This document shows positions 1 to 5,244 of a DNA stretch of 5,611 bases, in pieces. The stretch lies in assembly GCA_003508755.1 (NCBI GenBank), contig DNTK01000596.1, positions 694 through 6,304 on the forward strand, written 5' to 3'. Made by a program: the position numbers and the translations under genes. A model generated the notes under the pieces. It saw nothing but the letters and a program-made list of their open reading frames with translations, was not told where the DNA came from and did no database searches. Every line of letters begins with the position of its first letter. Within the stretch, counting starts at the first letter, position 1. Source of the stretch: Bacteroidales bacterium. Its GTDB lineage: Bacteria > Bacteroidota > Bacteroidia > Bacteroidales > UBA10428.

Positions 1-242
1 GGGAAGTGTCAAGGTTTTTGTGATATTTTTCAATTAAAAAATATTGCAAAACTCGTCTTGACCTTGACTGTGCGTTGGGGTAAGCTATCTTTCATAAGCC
101 AAAGTTTTAAGGCGGTGCAAGGGTTTGATAAAACTCTTGCTTGTGGGATCCTTGAAGCAAACAGCTCTTTAAATTACTTCGGATTGTGGGAGGATCTGCA
201 GGGGTATTTTAATGTGCTGTTTGGTGGGCTGGCCAAAGAACC
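1..242. other. Non-coding left flank, no supported gene
   Basis: I see no convincing gene here. Short open frames exist on the plus strand (one from 58 to 255), but the translation shows no family motif and runs into the palindrome that starts at 243. The minus strand is interrupted by stops. The stretch lies beyond the 3' end of the recombinase genes, so it may be chromosome flanking an integrated element or non-coding element end sequence. It contains a small inverted repeat (8-14 and 62-68) around an AT-rich hairpin, described separately. Confidence refers to the absence of a recognisable gene. Confidence 0.55.
8..68. repeat. Short inverted repeat enclosing an AT-rich hairpin
   Basis: GTCAAGG at 8-14 is the exact reverse complement of CCTTGAC at 62-68. 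CTTGAC is also repeated in tandem at 57-62 and 63-68. Between the arms, ATATTTTT (23-30) pairs with AAAAATAT (37-44) across a 6-base loop. The arms are only 7-8 bp and the DNA is AT-rich, so this could be chance. It could also be a recombinase or host-factor accessory site next to the dif-like palindrome. Confidence 0.3.
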
Positions 243-249
243 GGTGGGT

Positions 250-278
250 ATTTAACATAATGCCCTTTTATGCGCACC
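250..278 (-). other. dif-like Xer recombination site (7-bp spacer)
   Basis: Read on the minus strand from 278 to 250, this is an 11-bp arm GGTGCGCATAA, a spacer AAGGGCA, and an 11-bp arm TTATGTTAAAT. As I recall them, the E. coli dif arms are GGTGCGCATAA (XerC side) and TTATGTTAAAT (XerD side), so all 22 arm positions match. The spacer is 7 bp, between the 6 bp of dif and psi and the 8 bp of ColE1 cer. The likely role is strand exchange by host XerC/XerD or by the two recombinases encoded next to it. It overlaps the left arm of the larger palindrome. The arm match is seen directly; function is inferred, and the odd spacer length is the main doubt. Confidence 0.65.
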
Positions 279-294
279 CTGTATCGGGCAGAAG

Positions 295-322
295 GAGTTG
301 TATAAAAGCCATTATGTTACTT
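295..322 (+). other. Second, degenerate dif-like site (6-bp spacer), inverted to the first
   Basis: On the plus strand this 28-bp stretch reads GAGTTGTATAA, then AAGCCA, then TTATGTTACTT. The right arm matches 9 of 11 positions of the XerD-type arm TTATGTTAAAT, and the left arm matches about 6 of 11 of the XerC-type arm. The spacer has the canonical 6 bp. The site faces the 250-278 site across 16 bp, giving two inverted recombinase-like sites that can fold on each other. This pairing of a good and a poor site recalls the CTX phage attP, where two imperfect sites make one functional site in folded single-stranded DNA. Confidence 0.45.
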
Positions 323-407
323 ACCCGCCATCATGGATTTATCCGATTGCCCCTGTCTGAACCAGGGATATGTAAGCGTGAAGTAAAGGGGCATGAGGTA
401 AAGCCAA

Positions 408-1373
408 CTATTGTAAAGGATGATGATTGTTTAACGCTTCCTGCAAGTCTTCCAGATTGTTGACCTGGTAGCGTTCTGTAGTGCTTACATGTTTATGGCC
501 AGCTTTGTATTGTACTTTTCGAACATCTTCTGTTTTTAACCATTCTGCTATCACACTTTGCCGGAGTTGCCTTAAGTCTCTTACGCTTTCATTAAGTCGC
601 TTTAATGAGGTTGTAAAGTGCAATAGACTATTCTTGATATTTAGCGAACCATTCAGGCTTATAAATAGCTTTCTTTCCAGTTCTGCTAAGTTTAACTCTT
701 TTACTTTCCTCGCTGGTCGGATGGTTTCTTCTTTGATGGTTTTTAATATCGCTGGTCTAGTTTTATTGATGTACTGCTGTAGCTCTATGATTTGACTGGC
801 TTTTAATTTTAGTGTTCTGCCCTTACTGTGCCTGCTTCCGGGGATTTCTATTTTGCCAGAGTTTAGTTTTATGTGTATGGGTTCTAATCGGTCCAGCTCG
901 CCTGTTGTTACTGCCTGGTTAATGATAAGACTTAAGATTACTTTATTTCTGGCAGTTCTTAAGTCGTATACCTGGTAGTTTGCATAGAGTTGTTGCAGTT
1001 CTTCTTTATCGAGTAAATTGTTTGGGATTCCTTTCTTTGTGCCTTTTAAAAACAGACCACTGGCCGGATTTTTTATTGCAGCGCCTTTGTGTTGTAAGTA
1101 TTCATAGTACTTTCTGATTGCTGCTAGCTTCCGGTTTATTAGCCTTGTACTATCATTTTGCAGACTGCAATAATCGATGTAAACCAGTAAATTATTATAC
1201 GTTATCACCTCTAAGCTGCTTTGCTCTTTCCAGTTAAAAAAATAAGCAGTATAGTTTTTAAATTGCTCGATGGTGCCTGCTGCATAGCCTTGTTGCTTTA
1301 GGTATGCTTCAAGCTCGTCAAGTGATTTGTGGTATTTCTTTTTTAACTGACTGTATTCACTCGCTTTCTTCAT
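408..1373 (-). CDS. Degenerate tyrosine recombinase (integrase-like partner)
   Basis: This 321-residue protein has the tyrosine recombinase layout: an N-terminal SAM-like core-binding domain (about residues 12-105) and a C-terminal catalytic-type domain (about 118-312). The nucleophile region is clear in AGHKHVSTTERY (291-302), giving His293 and Tyr302. RQLRQS (268-273) keeps the box II arginine (Arg271), but the usual histidine is Arg268. Where families have GLRxxEL, this protein has AVTTGEL (154-160), so the first catalytic arginine appears to be Thr156. A lysine is available in SKGRTLKL (183-190). It probably binds DNA but may be impaired in catalysis alone. Its start overlaps the end of the upstream recombinase gene by 17 bp, so the two are likely co-translated and may act as a heteromer. 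The reading frame is intact with no frameshift, which argues against a decaying pseudogene. The family assignment is firm; the loss of activity is an inference. Confidence 0.88.
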   Translation of the reverse strand: MKKASEYSQLKKKYHKSLDELEAYLKQQGYAAGTIEQFKNYTAYFFNWKEQSSLEVITYNNLLVYIDYCSLQNDSTRLINRKLAAIRKYYEYLQHKGAAIKNPASGLFLKGTKKGIPNNLLDKEELQQLYANYQVYDLRTARNKVILSLIINQAVTTGELDRLEPIHIKLNSGKIEIPGSRHSKGRTLKLKASQIIELQQYINKTRPAILKTIKEETIRPARKVKELNLAELERKLFISLNGSLNIKNSLLHFTTSLKRLNESVRDLRQLRQSVIAEWLKTEDVRKVQYKAGHKHVSTTERYQVNNLEDLQEALNNHHPLQ

Positions 1374-2238
1374 ATCTGATATGCGTGTATATCTGAGTAC
1401 TTTCTAAGCTGCTATGACCTAAGAACCGCTTTATTTGATTAAGCTCCATGCCGGATTGTAAAAGGTGCGTTGCTATCGAGTGCCTTAAAGTATGTAAGCC
1501 AGCTTCTTTGTTTATCTCTGCCTTTTCTTTTAAGTGCTGGAAGCGTTCTGCCATGCCATTACTGCCTATCCTGTTACCTCGCTGACTTAAAAAGAGTGCT
1601 TTGGATGGAGTCTTAATTAAGCTTGGTCTTGCTATGGTTACATAGTTTTGCAAGTCTTCCTTTATGGTTTCGGTTATGGGAACATAGCGTTCTTTATAGT
1701 TCTTGCCCTTCCTTACATATAGGAGTTTCTTATTAAAAAGTATATCGTCAACATCCAGGCTTATCCCTTCAGTTCTTCTTAGACCACAGCCATAATAAAC
1801 TGCTAACATTGCCCGGTCCCGGATTCCAAAAATATCATTAGCACATGCTTTATAAAGGGCTTGTATTTCAACTCTGTTAAATACTGTTAGATTGGTTCTG
1901 CTTGTACCTGGTAGTTTTATTTCTACCTCAAAGCTGCTTTGGCTTGTTTCCCGTAAGTAGCGAGCTAGTTTTCTTAAGGCTGTTAGGTGTGTTCGTAAAT
2001 AGTTTTTGCTGAGCTTACCTCCTTTGCGCTGGTTCTGGCGGGTTTGTAGGTAGTTAAAATATTCTGTTATGATGGGTTGGTTTACTGTGCTTATCTTGTT
2101 TATCTGCTTACTTTCCAGCCAACTTAAGAACTCATTTACTTTACGGGGTGCATACTTGATGGTACTGGGTTCGAAGTTTAACAAGCGTAACCATTCACTA
2201 AAACGTTCCAACAAATTAATGTATTCCGGCTCTTTCAT
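1357..2238 (-). CDS. Tyrosine recombinase, XerC/XerD-like integrase
   Basis: This 293-residue protein has the size and plan of XerC/XerD. A SAM-like N-terminal domain (about 5-98) is followed by a catalytic domain (about 118-288). All catalytic elements are visible: Arg154 in GCGLRRTE (150-157), a lysine in the beta-hairpin motif KGKNYKERYVP (177-187), His249 and Arg252 in LHTLRHS (248-254), His275 in FLGHSS (272-277), and the nucleophile Tyr284 in STQIYTH (280-286). It should cut and rejoin DNA through a 3'-phosphotyrosine intermediate. It is the first gene of a two-recombinase unit, overlapping the next by 17 bp. Upstream lies the TGTTATACTT repeat array, which would also contain its promoter. 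I saw no good -33/-7 pair or Shine-Dalgarno sequence. The closest functional neighbour is the dif-like palindrome past the end of the pair. It is probably an element-borne integrase, since chromosomal xer genes do not normally sit beside a second recombinase and a primase. I give no symbol because xerC, xerD and phage-type integrases cannot be told apart here. Confidence 0.95.
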   Translation of the reverse strand: MKEPEYINLLERFSEWLRLLNFEPSTIKYAPRKVNEFLSWLESKQINKISTVNQPIITEYFNYLQTRQNQRKGGKLSKNYLRTHLTALRKLARYLRETSQSSFEVEIKLPGTSRTNLTVFNRVEIQALYKACANDIFGIRDRAMLAVYYGCGLRRTEGISLDVDDILFNKKLLYVRKGKNYKERYVPITETIKEDLQNYVTIARPSLIKTPSKALFLSQRGNRIGSNGMAERFQHLKEKAEINKEAGLHTLRHSIATHLLQSGMELNQIKRFLGHSSLESTQIYTHIRYEESE

Positions 2239-2262
2239 TTACTAGGGGTCTTGCTCTTGTCG

Positions 2263-2369
2263 TGTTATACTTGTTATACTGTTATACTTACTTACAAAGC
2301 ACTGATAATTAACCCTATCAAGTGGGGCTATGCCCCTGTTATACTTATGTTATACTTGTGTTACACTTA
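2263..2369. repeat. Iteron-like array of six TGTTATACTT repeats
   Basis: TGTTATACTT or a 9-10 base match recurs on the plus strand at 2263-2272, 2272-2280, 2280-2289, 2337-2346, 2348-2357 and 2359-2368; the last copy has one change (TGTTACACTT). The first three are packed 8-9 bp apart and the last three 11 bp apart, about one helical turn. The two clusters are separated by 47 bp holding a GC-rich hairpin. Tandem same-orientation repeats beside a replication gene are typical of plasmid iterons bound by an initiator. The last copies run into the 3' end of the primase gene. Alternatives are accessory sites for the recombinases or operators for their promoter. The repeats are seen; the origin role is inferred. 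Confidence 0.72.
2324..2336. repeat. GC-rich hairpin between the two iteron clusters
   Basis: GGGGC (2324-2328) and GCCCC (2332-2336) form a 5-bp stem with a TAT loop. A second short inverted repeat, TGATA (2303-2307) and TATCA (2316-2320), lies next to it. On the minus strand the stem comes just after the primase stop codon, so it could act as a weak transcription terminator. However, no run of T follows it on that strand. It may instead be a structural part of the candidate origin. Confidence 0.4.
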
Positions 2370-5080
2370 ACTTTTTCTAAGATTCCGTCTAGTATATCAA
2401 TGCCAGATTTAAGTTTTTCGTATTCATCCCAGGCTCTTATTTCATACTCAAAACCAGTTTTTCTGTTTCCTCCGTTTCGTTGGATATAGCCCCGGTTTTC
2501 CAGTTCTCTTAGGTAGCGGTTTATGGTCATGGGATTCATTCTAAAAGCTTCCCGGACTTCTTTTGCATAAATGGTTTTTGGCTCTTCTTTCTTGTCTGCA
2601 AAGCTTTTTAAGGATTCAAAGAAGTCGCGTACTTGTCCGCTCAGCTCGTCCGACTTTCTAAGCAATGAGTCCTTGATTAAATAGTTAGCCCATTCGATGT
2701 CCTGGGGTGTGGTTTCGATGTGGGGCTTGCCCTGGCTGTCTGTTTTTATTTCTCGCTGGTACTGGTGGTAAAAGGTAATTATCTCAATAAGCCTTAAGTA
2801 ATGCATATTGGTGCGGAGCTTCTTAAAAACGCATTCCGGTATATCGAGCTTAGTAGCATAAGGGTTGATAACCCTTACTTTTCTGAGTAACCGCTGACAG
2901 TTCTTTAAAAGTTGTTTGTGTTGTTGTTGTTCCGATTCATTGACTAAGCCAGCTTGTTGTTTCCGCTGGTAGTCCATCACTTCTTTGGCATGTCCCGGGC
3001 TTTCATCTACATGCAGTAAAAAGCTTCTGTTAGCGTTATCCTCATAGATGTTTGCTTTGGTTGTTGCACCGCTTACACAGATTGGTCCTTCTACCATTAA
3101 CACTTTTTGCACGTTGTTTCCTTTGGCGTCTTTATCGGTTGTAAGTTTGCTTATGCTCTGTTTGCTCATGAACTCCCTAAGCGGTAAAAAAGCATTATAA
3201 ACACCTTCGAGATCCTCGATAAGTAAAAGCTTGTGTTTCCAAAAATCTTTGGCCGAGTAATACAGGGTGTTTTCGGTTAAGCTGGTGATTGTCCGGACAG
3301 ATTCTTCCGGAAGGCATTCACTTATTTTTGTCTGCAGGTAAGTTTTACCGCTTCCGGATTTTCCAAAGATGATAGCATGCAAAGGTTCTTCAAATAAACG
3401 GCTCAGATAAAGAAAATAGAGTAACAGGCCGTTTTTCTGTTCTCCGATTAAACCTCCTTTGCTAATGGCCTGCATCGTATTTTTTACCAGGTGTTTCGAT
3501 TTCAAAAAGTTCTCGGCCGACTTTTGTTCCGGTTTAGATAGTTGGTAAGTCTTAGGCTTGAGTGCTTTTTGTTGCTGTTCTATTTGTTGCAGGCGATAAG
3601 ATTCTAACTGGTTTTGCAGTCTTCTAATGGTTGCCTTTAACAGGGTGGTGCTGCATTCCAGTTCTTCCGCTGCTCCTTTGATATAGCGCTGCAACTGGCC
3701 ATTGCTATACAGGTTAACATCGTCCTGATAATACCTAAAATCATTCTCTTTTAACTGAACCAGTAAATTGATTTTAAGTCTGTGGATATTGTCTTTCTCA
3801 ATGCCTCCCCAGATAGTAAACTGTAAGTTGTTTTCTGCATAGGTAAGCTTTTGAGTGTTGGAAGTGTTGAGCTGGCCTGCTAGTAGGGTTGGCTCTGGCA
3901 TCCCGACGCTATCGGTCGGGATTTCGCCAGGCTCAACTCCCCCGGACAACTCCCCAGCTCCCGGGCTTCTTTGTCCGCCGAAGTTCTGATTAAGAACATA
4001 GGTGGACTCTAATGTTTTTCGCTCATTTATTAAGTGTTGAAGTATATCATTATCGTGGCTATCTAAAAGGCTGTTTACATCTTCATCCTGTGGGGTTTCA
4101 ACTTTGCTTATTTGTATACCTGGCTTAAGCTGCTGTAAGGTTTCTGTATGTTTTGCTATTGCCTTTTCTCCAGCTTCATCGCCATCAAAAAACAGGATGA
4201 TTTCGTTTAGTTCCGGTAGTTCCTTAATGGCCTCTTTGATTTCATCGCTTAAGCCATTTGTGCCAAAAAGACTGATAAAACTGTATTGCCTGTTAAGTTC
4301 CTCTTGTTGCAGAAGGGTTTCACAGTCTATGAGGCTTTCGGTTAAGATTAGCTTTCTTGTTTCTGGTTTTGGATAATGCGGATAGATGCCCTTATGGTTT
4401 CCGTTTAAGTAAAAATGTCTGTGTTCTTTGTTATCGATTATCGAACGGCCATATACATCGATTACCTGGCCTTTTTCGTTCTTGGTAAAAAACAACAGGC
4501 AATAACGGAATTTGGGCAGTATTTCGTTTTGTCTCGATATCCTGAGCATGCCTATTTTTAAGGCACTTTGCTGCAAAGCTTCTGTCCAGCCTTTTCCGAA
4601 CTTTTCACCAATATAACCTACCTCCATTTTATCGGGCTCAAGGTGCCTTGCTTTTAGGTATTCCTGTGCTTTGGCCGAACGTTTCAGGCTCGCTCTGCTC
4701 TTCTGGGCTATCTTGCTCATTATGGCTATGCGTGGCAGGGTAGTTTTGTCCCCGACGATGCTTTGCATGTCGGGATTTTCAACTGCTATTGTTTCCATAG
4801 GTTGGGGAGTTATTGATTCTAAAGGATTAACTAATGATTTTGCTTTGAGTATGGATTCGTGTTTGCTTACCTTCTCGTACAGCTCTATAAACTGGATGGC
4901 ATCGCCTGTTGCACCGCAACCAAAACAGTAAAAAGTATTGGTGTTATCATAAATCTTAAGGCTTGGTGCTTTATCCCCATGAAAGGGGCATTTAAGCATG
5001 TGGTTCTTATCCGGCTTTAGCTTATACCGTTGTAAAACGGTCTCGATGGATAAGCGTTGTTTTAGTTCGGGGAGTTGCAT
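2345..5080 (-). CDS. DnaG-type primase fused to a P-loop (AAA+/MCM-like) ATPase, mobile-element replication protein
   Basis: This 911-residue protein probably primes and unwinds DNA for element replication. Numbering starts at the ATG at 5080. A CHC2 zinc finger has Cys31, His34, Cys52 and Cys55. A DnaG-like core follows (about 130-240), with FRYCLLFF...VIDVYGRSI. The TOPRIM domain (about 240-345) shows Glu248 in LTES and Asp299/Asp301 in DGDEAG, the expected metal ligands. The linker at about 366-405 is rich in Gly, Pro and Glu. An ATPase domain (about 525-700) has Walker A GKSGSGKT (573-580), Walker B LLLIEDLEG (618-626), and a likely arginine finger Arg685 in NANRSF. The segment REFMSKQSISKLTT resembles MCM-type ATPases. 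A winged helix (about 820-880) ends the protein. Ordinary DnaG is about 600 residues and binds a separate DnaB helicase, so this fusion resembles phage and plasmid primase-helicases. An upstream ATG at 5137 would add 19 residues but lies before the predicted promoter, so I reject it. The gene ends inside the iteron array. Confidence 0.9.
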   Translation of the reverse strand: MQLPELKQRLSIETVLQRYKLKPDKNHMLKCPFHGDKAPSLKIYDNTNTFYCFGCGATGDAIQFIELYEKVSKHESILKAKSLVNPLESITPQPMETIAVENPDMQSIVGDKTTLPRIAIMSKIAQKSRASLKRSAKAQEYLKARHLEPDKMEVGYIGEKFGKGWTEALQQSALKIGMLRISRQNEILPKFRYCLLFFTKNEKGQVIDVYGRSIIDNKEHRHFYLNGNHKGIYPHYPKPETRKLILTESLIDCETLLQQEELNRQYSFISLFGTNGLSDEIKEAIKELPELNEIILFFDGDEAGEKAIAKHTETLQQLKPGIQISKVETPQDEDVNSLLDSHDNDILQHLINERKTLESTYVLNQNFGGQRSPGAGELSGGVEPGEIPTDSVGMPEPTLLAGQLNTSNTQKLTYAENNLQFTIWGGIEKDNIHRLKINLLVQLKENDFRYYQDDVNLYSNGQLQRYIKGAAEELECSTTLLKATIRRLQNQLESYRLQQIEQQQKALKPKTYQLSKPEQKSAENFLKSKHLVKNTMQAISKGGLIGEQKNGLLLYFLYLSRLFEEPLHAIIFGKSGSGKTYLQTKISECLPEESVRTITSLTENTLYYSAKDFWKHKLLLIEDLEGVYNAFLPLREFMSKQSISKLTTDKDAKGNNVQKVLMVEGPICVSGATTKANIYEDNANRSFLLHVDESPGHAKEVMDYQRKQQAGLVNESEQQQHKQLLKNCQRLLRKVRVINPYATKLDIPECVFKKLRTNMHYLRLIEIITFYHQYQREIKTDSQGKPHIETTPQDIEWANYLIKDSLLRKSDELSGQVRDFFESLKSFADKKEEPKTIYAKEVREAFRMNPMTINRYLRELENRGYIQRNGGNRKTGFEYEIRAWDEYEKLKSGIDILDGILEKVKCNTSIT
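3900..3922. repeat. Palindromic repeat embedded in frame in the primase linker
   Basis: ATCCCGAC (3900-3907) and GTCGGGAT (3915-3922) form a perfect 8-bp stem with a 7-base loop. It encodes part of the Gly/Pro-rich linker (residues around 385-397, reading EIPTDSVGMP). The surrounding 3891-3970 is about 65% G+C (52 of 80), well above the rest of the gene. It also has CAACTCCCC twice, at 3934-3942 and 3947-3955, 13 bp apart. TCCCGA...TCGGGA palindromes are, from memory, common dispersed repeats in Bacteroidota genomes. The likely reading is a mobile palindromic element tolerated in a flexible linker. Selection for a hairpin in the mRNA is the alternative. Confidence 0.6.
4751..4774. repeat. Second CCCGAC...GTCGGG hairpin inside the primase gene
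   Basis: CCCGAC (4751-4756) pairs with GTCGGG (4769-4774), and ATGC (4758-4761) pairs with GCAT (4765-4768) around a TTT loop. G4757 is the only bulge, so the stem has 10 pairs. It encodes residues near 103-111 (DMQSIVGD), between the zinc finger and the DnaG core, another place expected to be a linker. The outer stem is the same as in the repeat at 3900-3922, which suggests the same repeat family. Confidence 0.5.
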
Positions 5081-5098
5081 TGTTAAAAAGTTTTTGCT

Positions 5099-5110
5099 TG
5101 CGTATACGCA
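5099..5110. promoter_or_regulatory. Perfect 12-bp palindrome, likely repressor operator
   Basis: TGCGTATACGCA is a perfect palindrome. It directly follows the predicted -7 element of the primase promoter (5111-5118), so it would cover the transcription start. A dimeric regulator such as the XRE protein encoded at 5245-5592 could bind here and block primase expression. Related half-sites (ATACGCAC, ATAACGCA, ACGCAAAT) recur across the same intergenic region. Confidence 0.5.
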
Positions 5111-5142
5111 CAAAATAAAACAATAACGCATAAACACACAAA
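5111..5142 (-). promoter_or_regulatory. Predicted Bacteroidota-type promoter of the primase gene
   Basis: On the minus strand TTTG (5142-5139) is followed after exactly 20 bp by TTATTTTG (5118-5111). This matches the Bacteroidota -33 TTTG and -7 TAnnTTTG consensus, with one change in the second base of the -7. Transcription would begin near 5104, about 25 bases before the ATG at 5080. That supports the 911-residue start over the upstream ATG at 5137. Confidence 0.5.
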
Positions 5143-5241
5143 TAGCGATTGCGATGTTTTATTAACAATACGCACATATTTACCCCTAAACCCTTGCGTT
5201 ATTCGTATATTTGTGTTGTTAATAACTCATACACGCAAATA
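5123..5241. promoter_or_regulatory. Divergent control region with repeated and inverted operator-like motifs
   Basis: Three motifs recur in inverted pairs. ATAACGCA is at 5123-5130 and its reverse complement at 5195-5202. ACACAAATA is at 5136-5144 and its reverse complement at 5208-5216. TTATTAACAA is at 5159-5168 and its reverse complement at 5216-5225. Looser copies are ATACGCACATAT (5168-5179) and ACGCAAATA (5233-5241). The layout gives the primase promoter and the XRE promoter a similar set of boxes, as expected if one autoregulated XRE repressor controls both. The repeats are seen directly; binding is inferred. Confidence 0.5.
5206..5213 (+). promoter_or_regulatory. Predicted -7 element of the XRE regulator gene
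   Basis: TATATTTG is a full match to the Bacteroidota -7 consensus TAnnTTTG and ends 31 bp before the ATG at 5245. No good -33 TTTG lies 19-21 bp upstream (the sequence there is around ATTTACCCC), so the promoter may be weak or need activation. It overlaps the ACACAAATA-type box at 5208-5216, which would suit autorepression. Confidence 0.45.
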
Positions 5242-5244
5242 AGC

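Larger units (their letters stand above)
243..329. repeat. Imperfect 87-bp palindrome, candidate attachment or resolution site
   Basis: The left arm (243-271) and right arm (302-329) are inverted copies. When folded, 24 of 28 aligned positions are complementary and one base (C265) bulges. Both arms carry TAACATAATG followed by CTTTTAT when read from the outside in. The centre (272-301) contains a smaller CCC/GGG pairing (277-279 with 286-288). The structure lies 79 bp past the stop of the last recombinase gene, the usual place for a recombinase target. A long stem with mismatches and an extrahelical base is the architecture of single-stranded recombination substrates such as integron attC sites and the CTX phage attP. 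It could instead be a dispersed intergenic palindrome unrelated to these genes. The pairing is directly seen; the role is inferred. Confidence 0.75.

Noticed and set aside
351..367. CCCTG...CAGGG hairpin as a terminator for the recombinase genes
   Set aside because: The stem has only 5 bp and no run of T follows it on the minus strand.
1..407. tRNA gene fragment as an integration target near the recombinases
   Set aside because: I could not find a T-arm (GTTCRANNC) followed by a plausible acceptor stem and CCA on either strand.
58..463. Two short plus-strand ORFs (58-255 and 212-463) in the left region
   Set aside because: They show no family motifs, they overlap each other, and they run through the palindrome and into the end of the recombinase gene on the other strand.
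481..795. Plus-strand ORF opposite the degenerate recombinase gene
   Set aside because: It is the antisense shadow of a well-supported recombinase gene, with a Ser/Leu/Phe-rich composition typical of such shadows.
2263..2369. CRISPR array
   Set aside because: The repeats are only about 10 bp, are nearly contiguous, and lack uniform unique spacers and cas genes.
4104..4931. Plus-strand ORFs (4104-4376, 4671-4931) opposite the primase gene
   Set aside because: They are antisense to the TOPRIM and zinc finger coding regions and have no recognisable domain.
5081..5137. Longer primase start at 5137, adding 19 residues
   Set aside because: The extension would translate the predicted promoter and the 12-bp palindrome, while the ATG at 5080 directly precedes the conserved DnaG-like N-terminus.
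5149..5244. Longer XRE start at 5149, adding 32 residues
   Set aside because: It would cover the -7 element and operator repeats, and the HTH domain begins right after the ATG at 5245.
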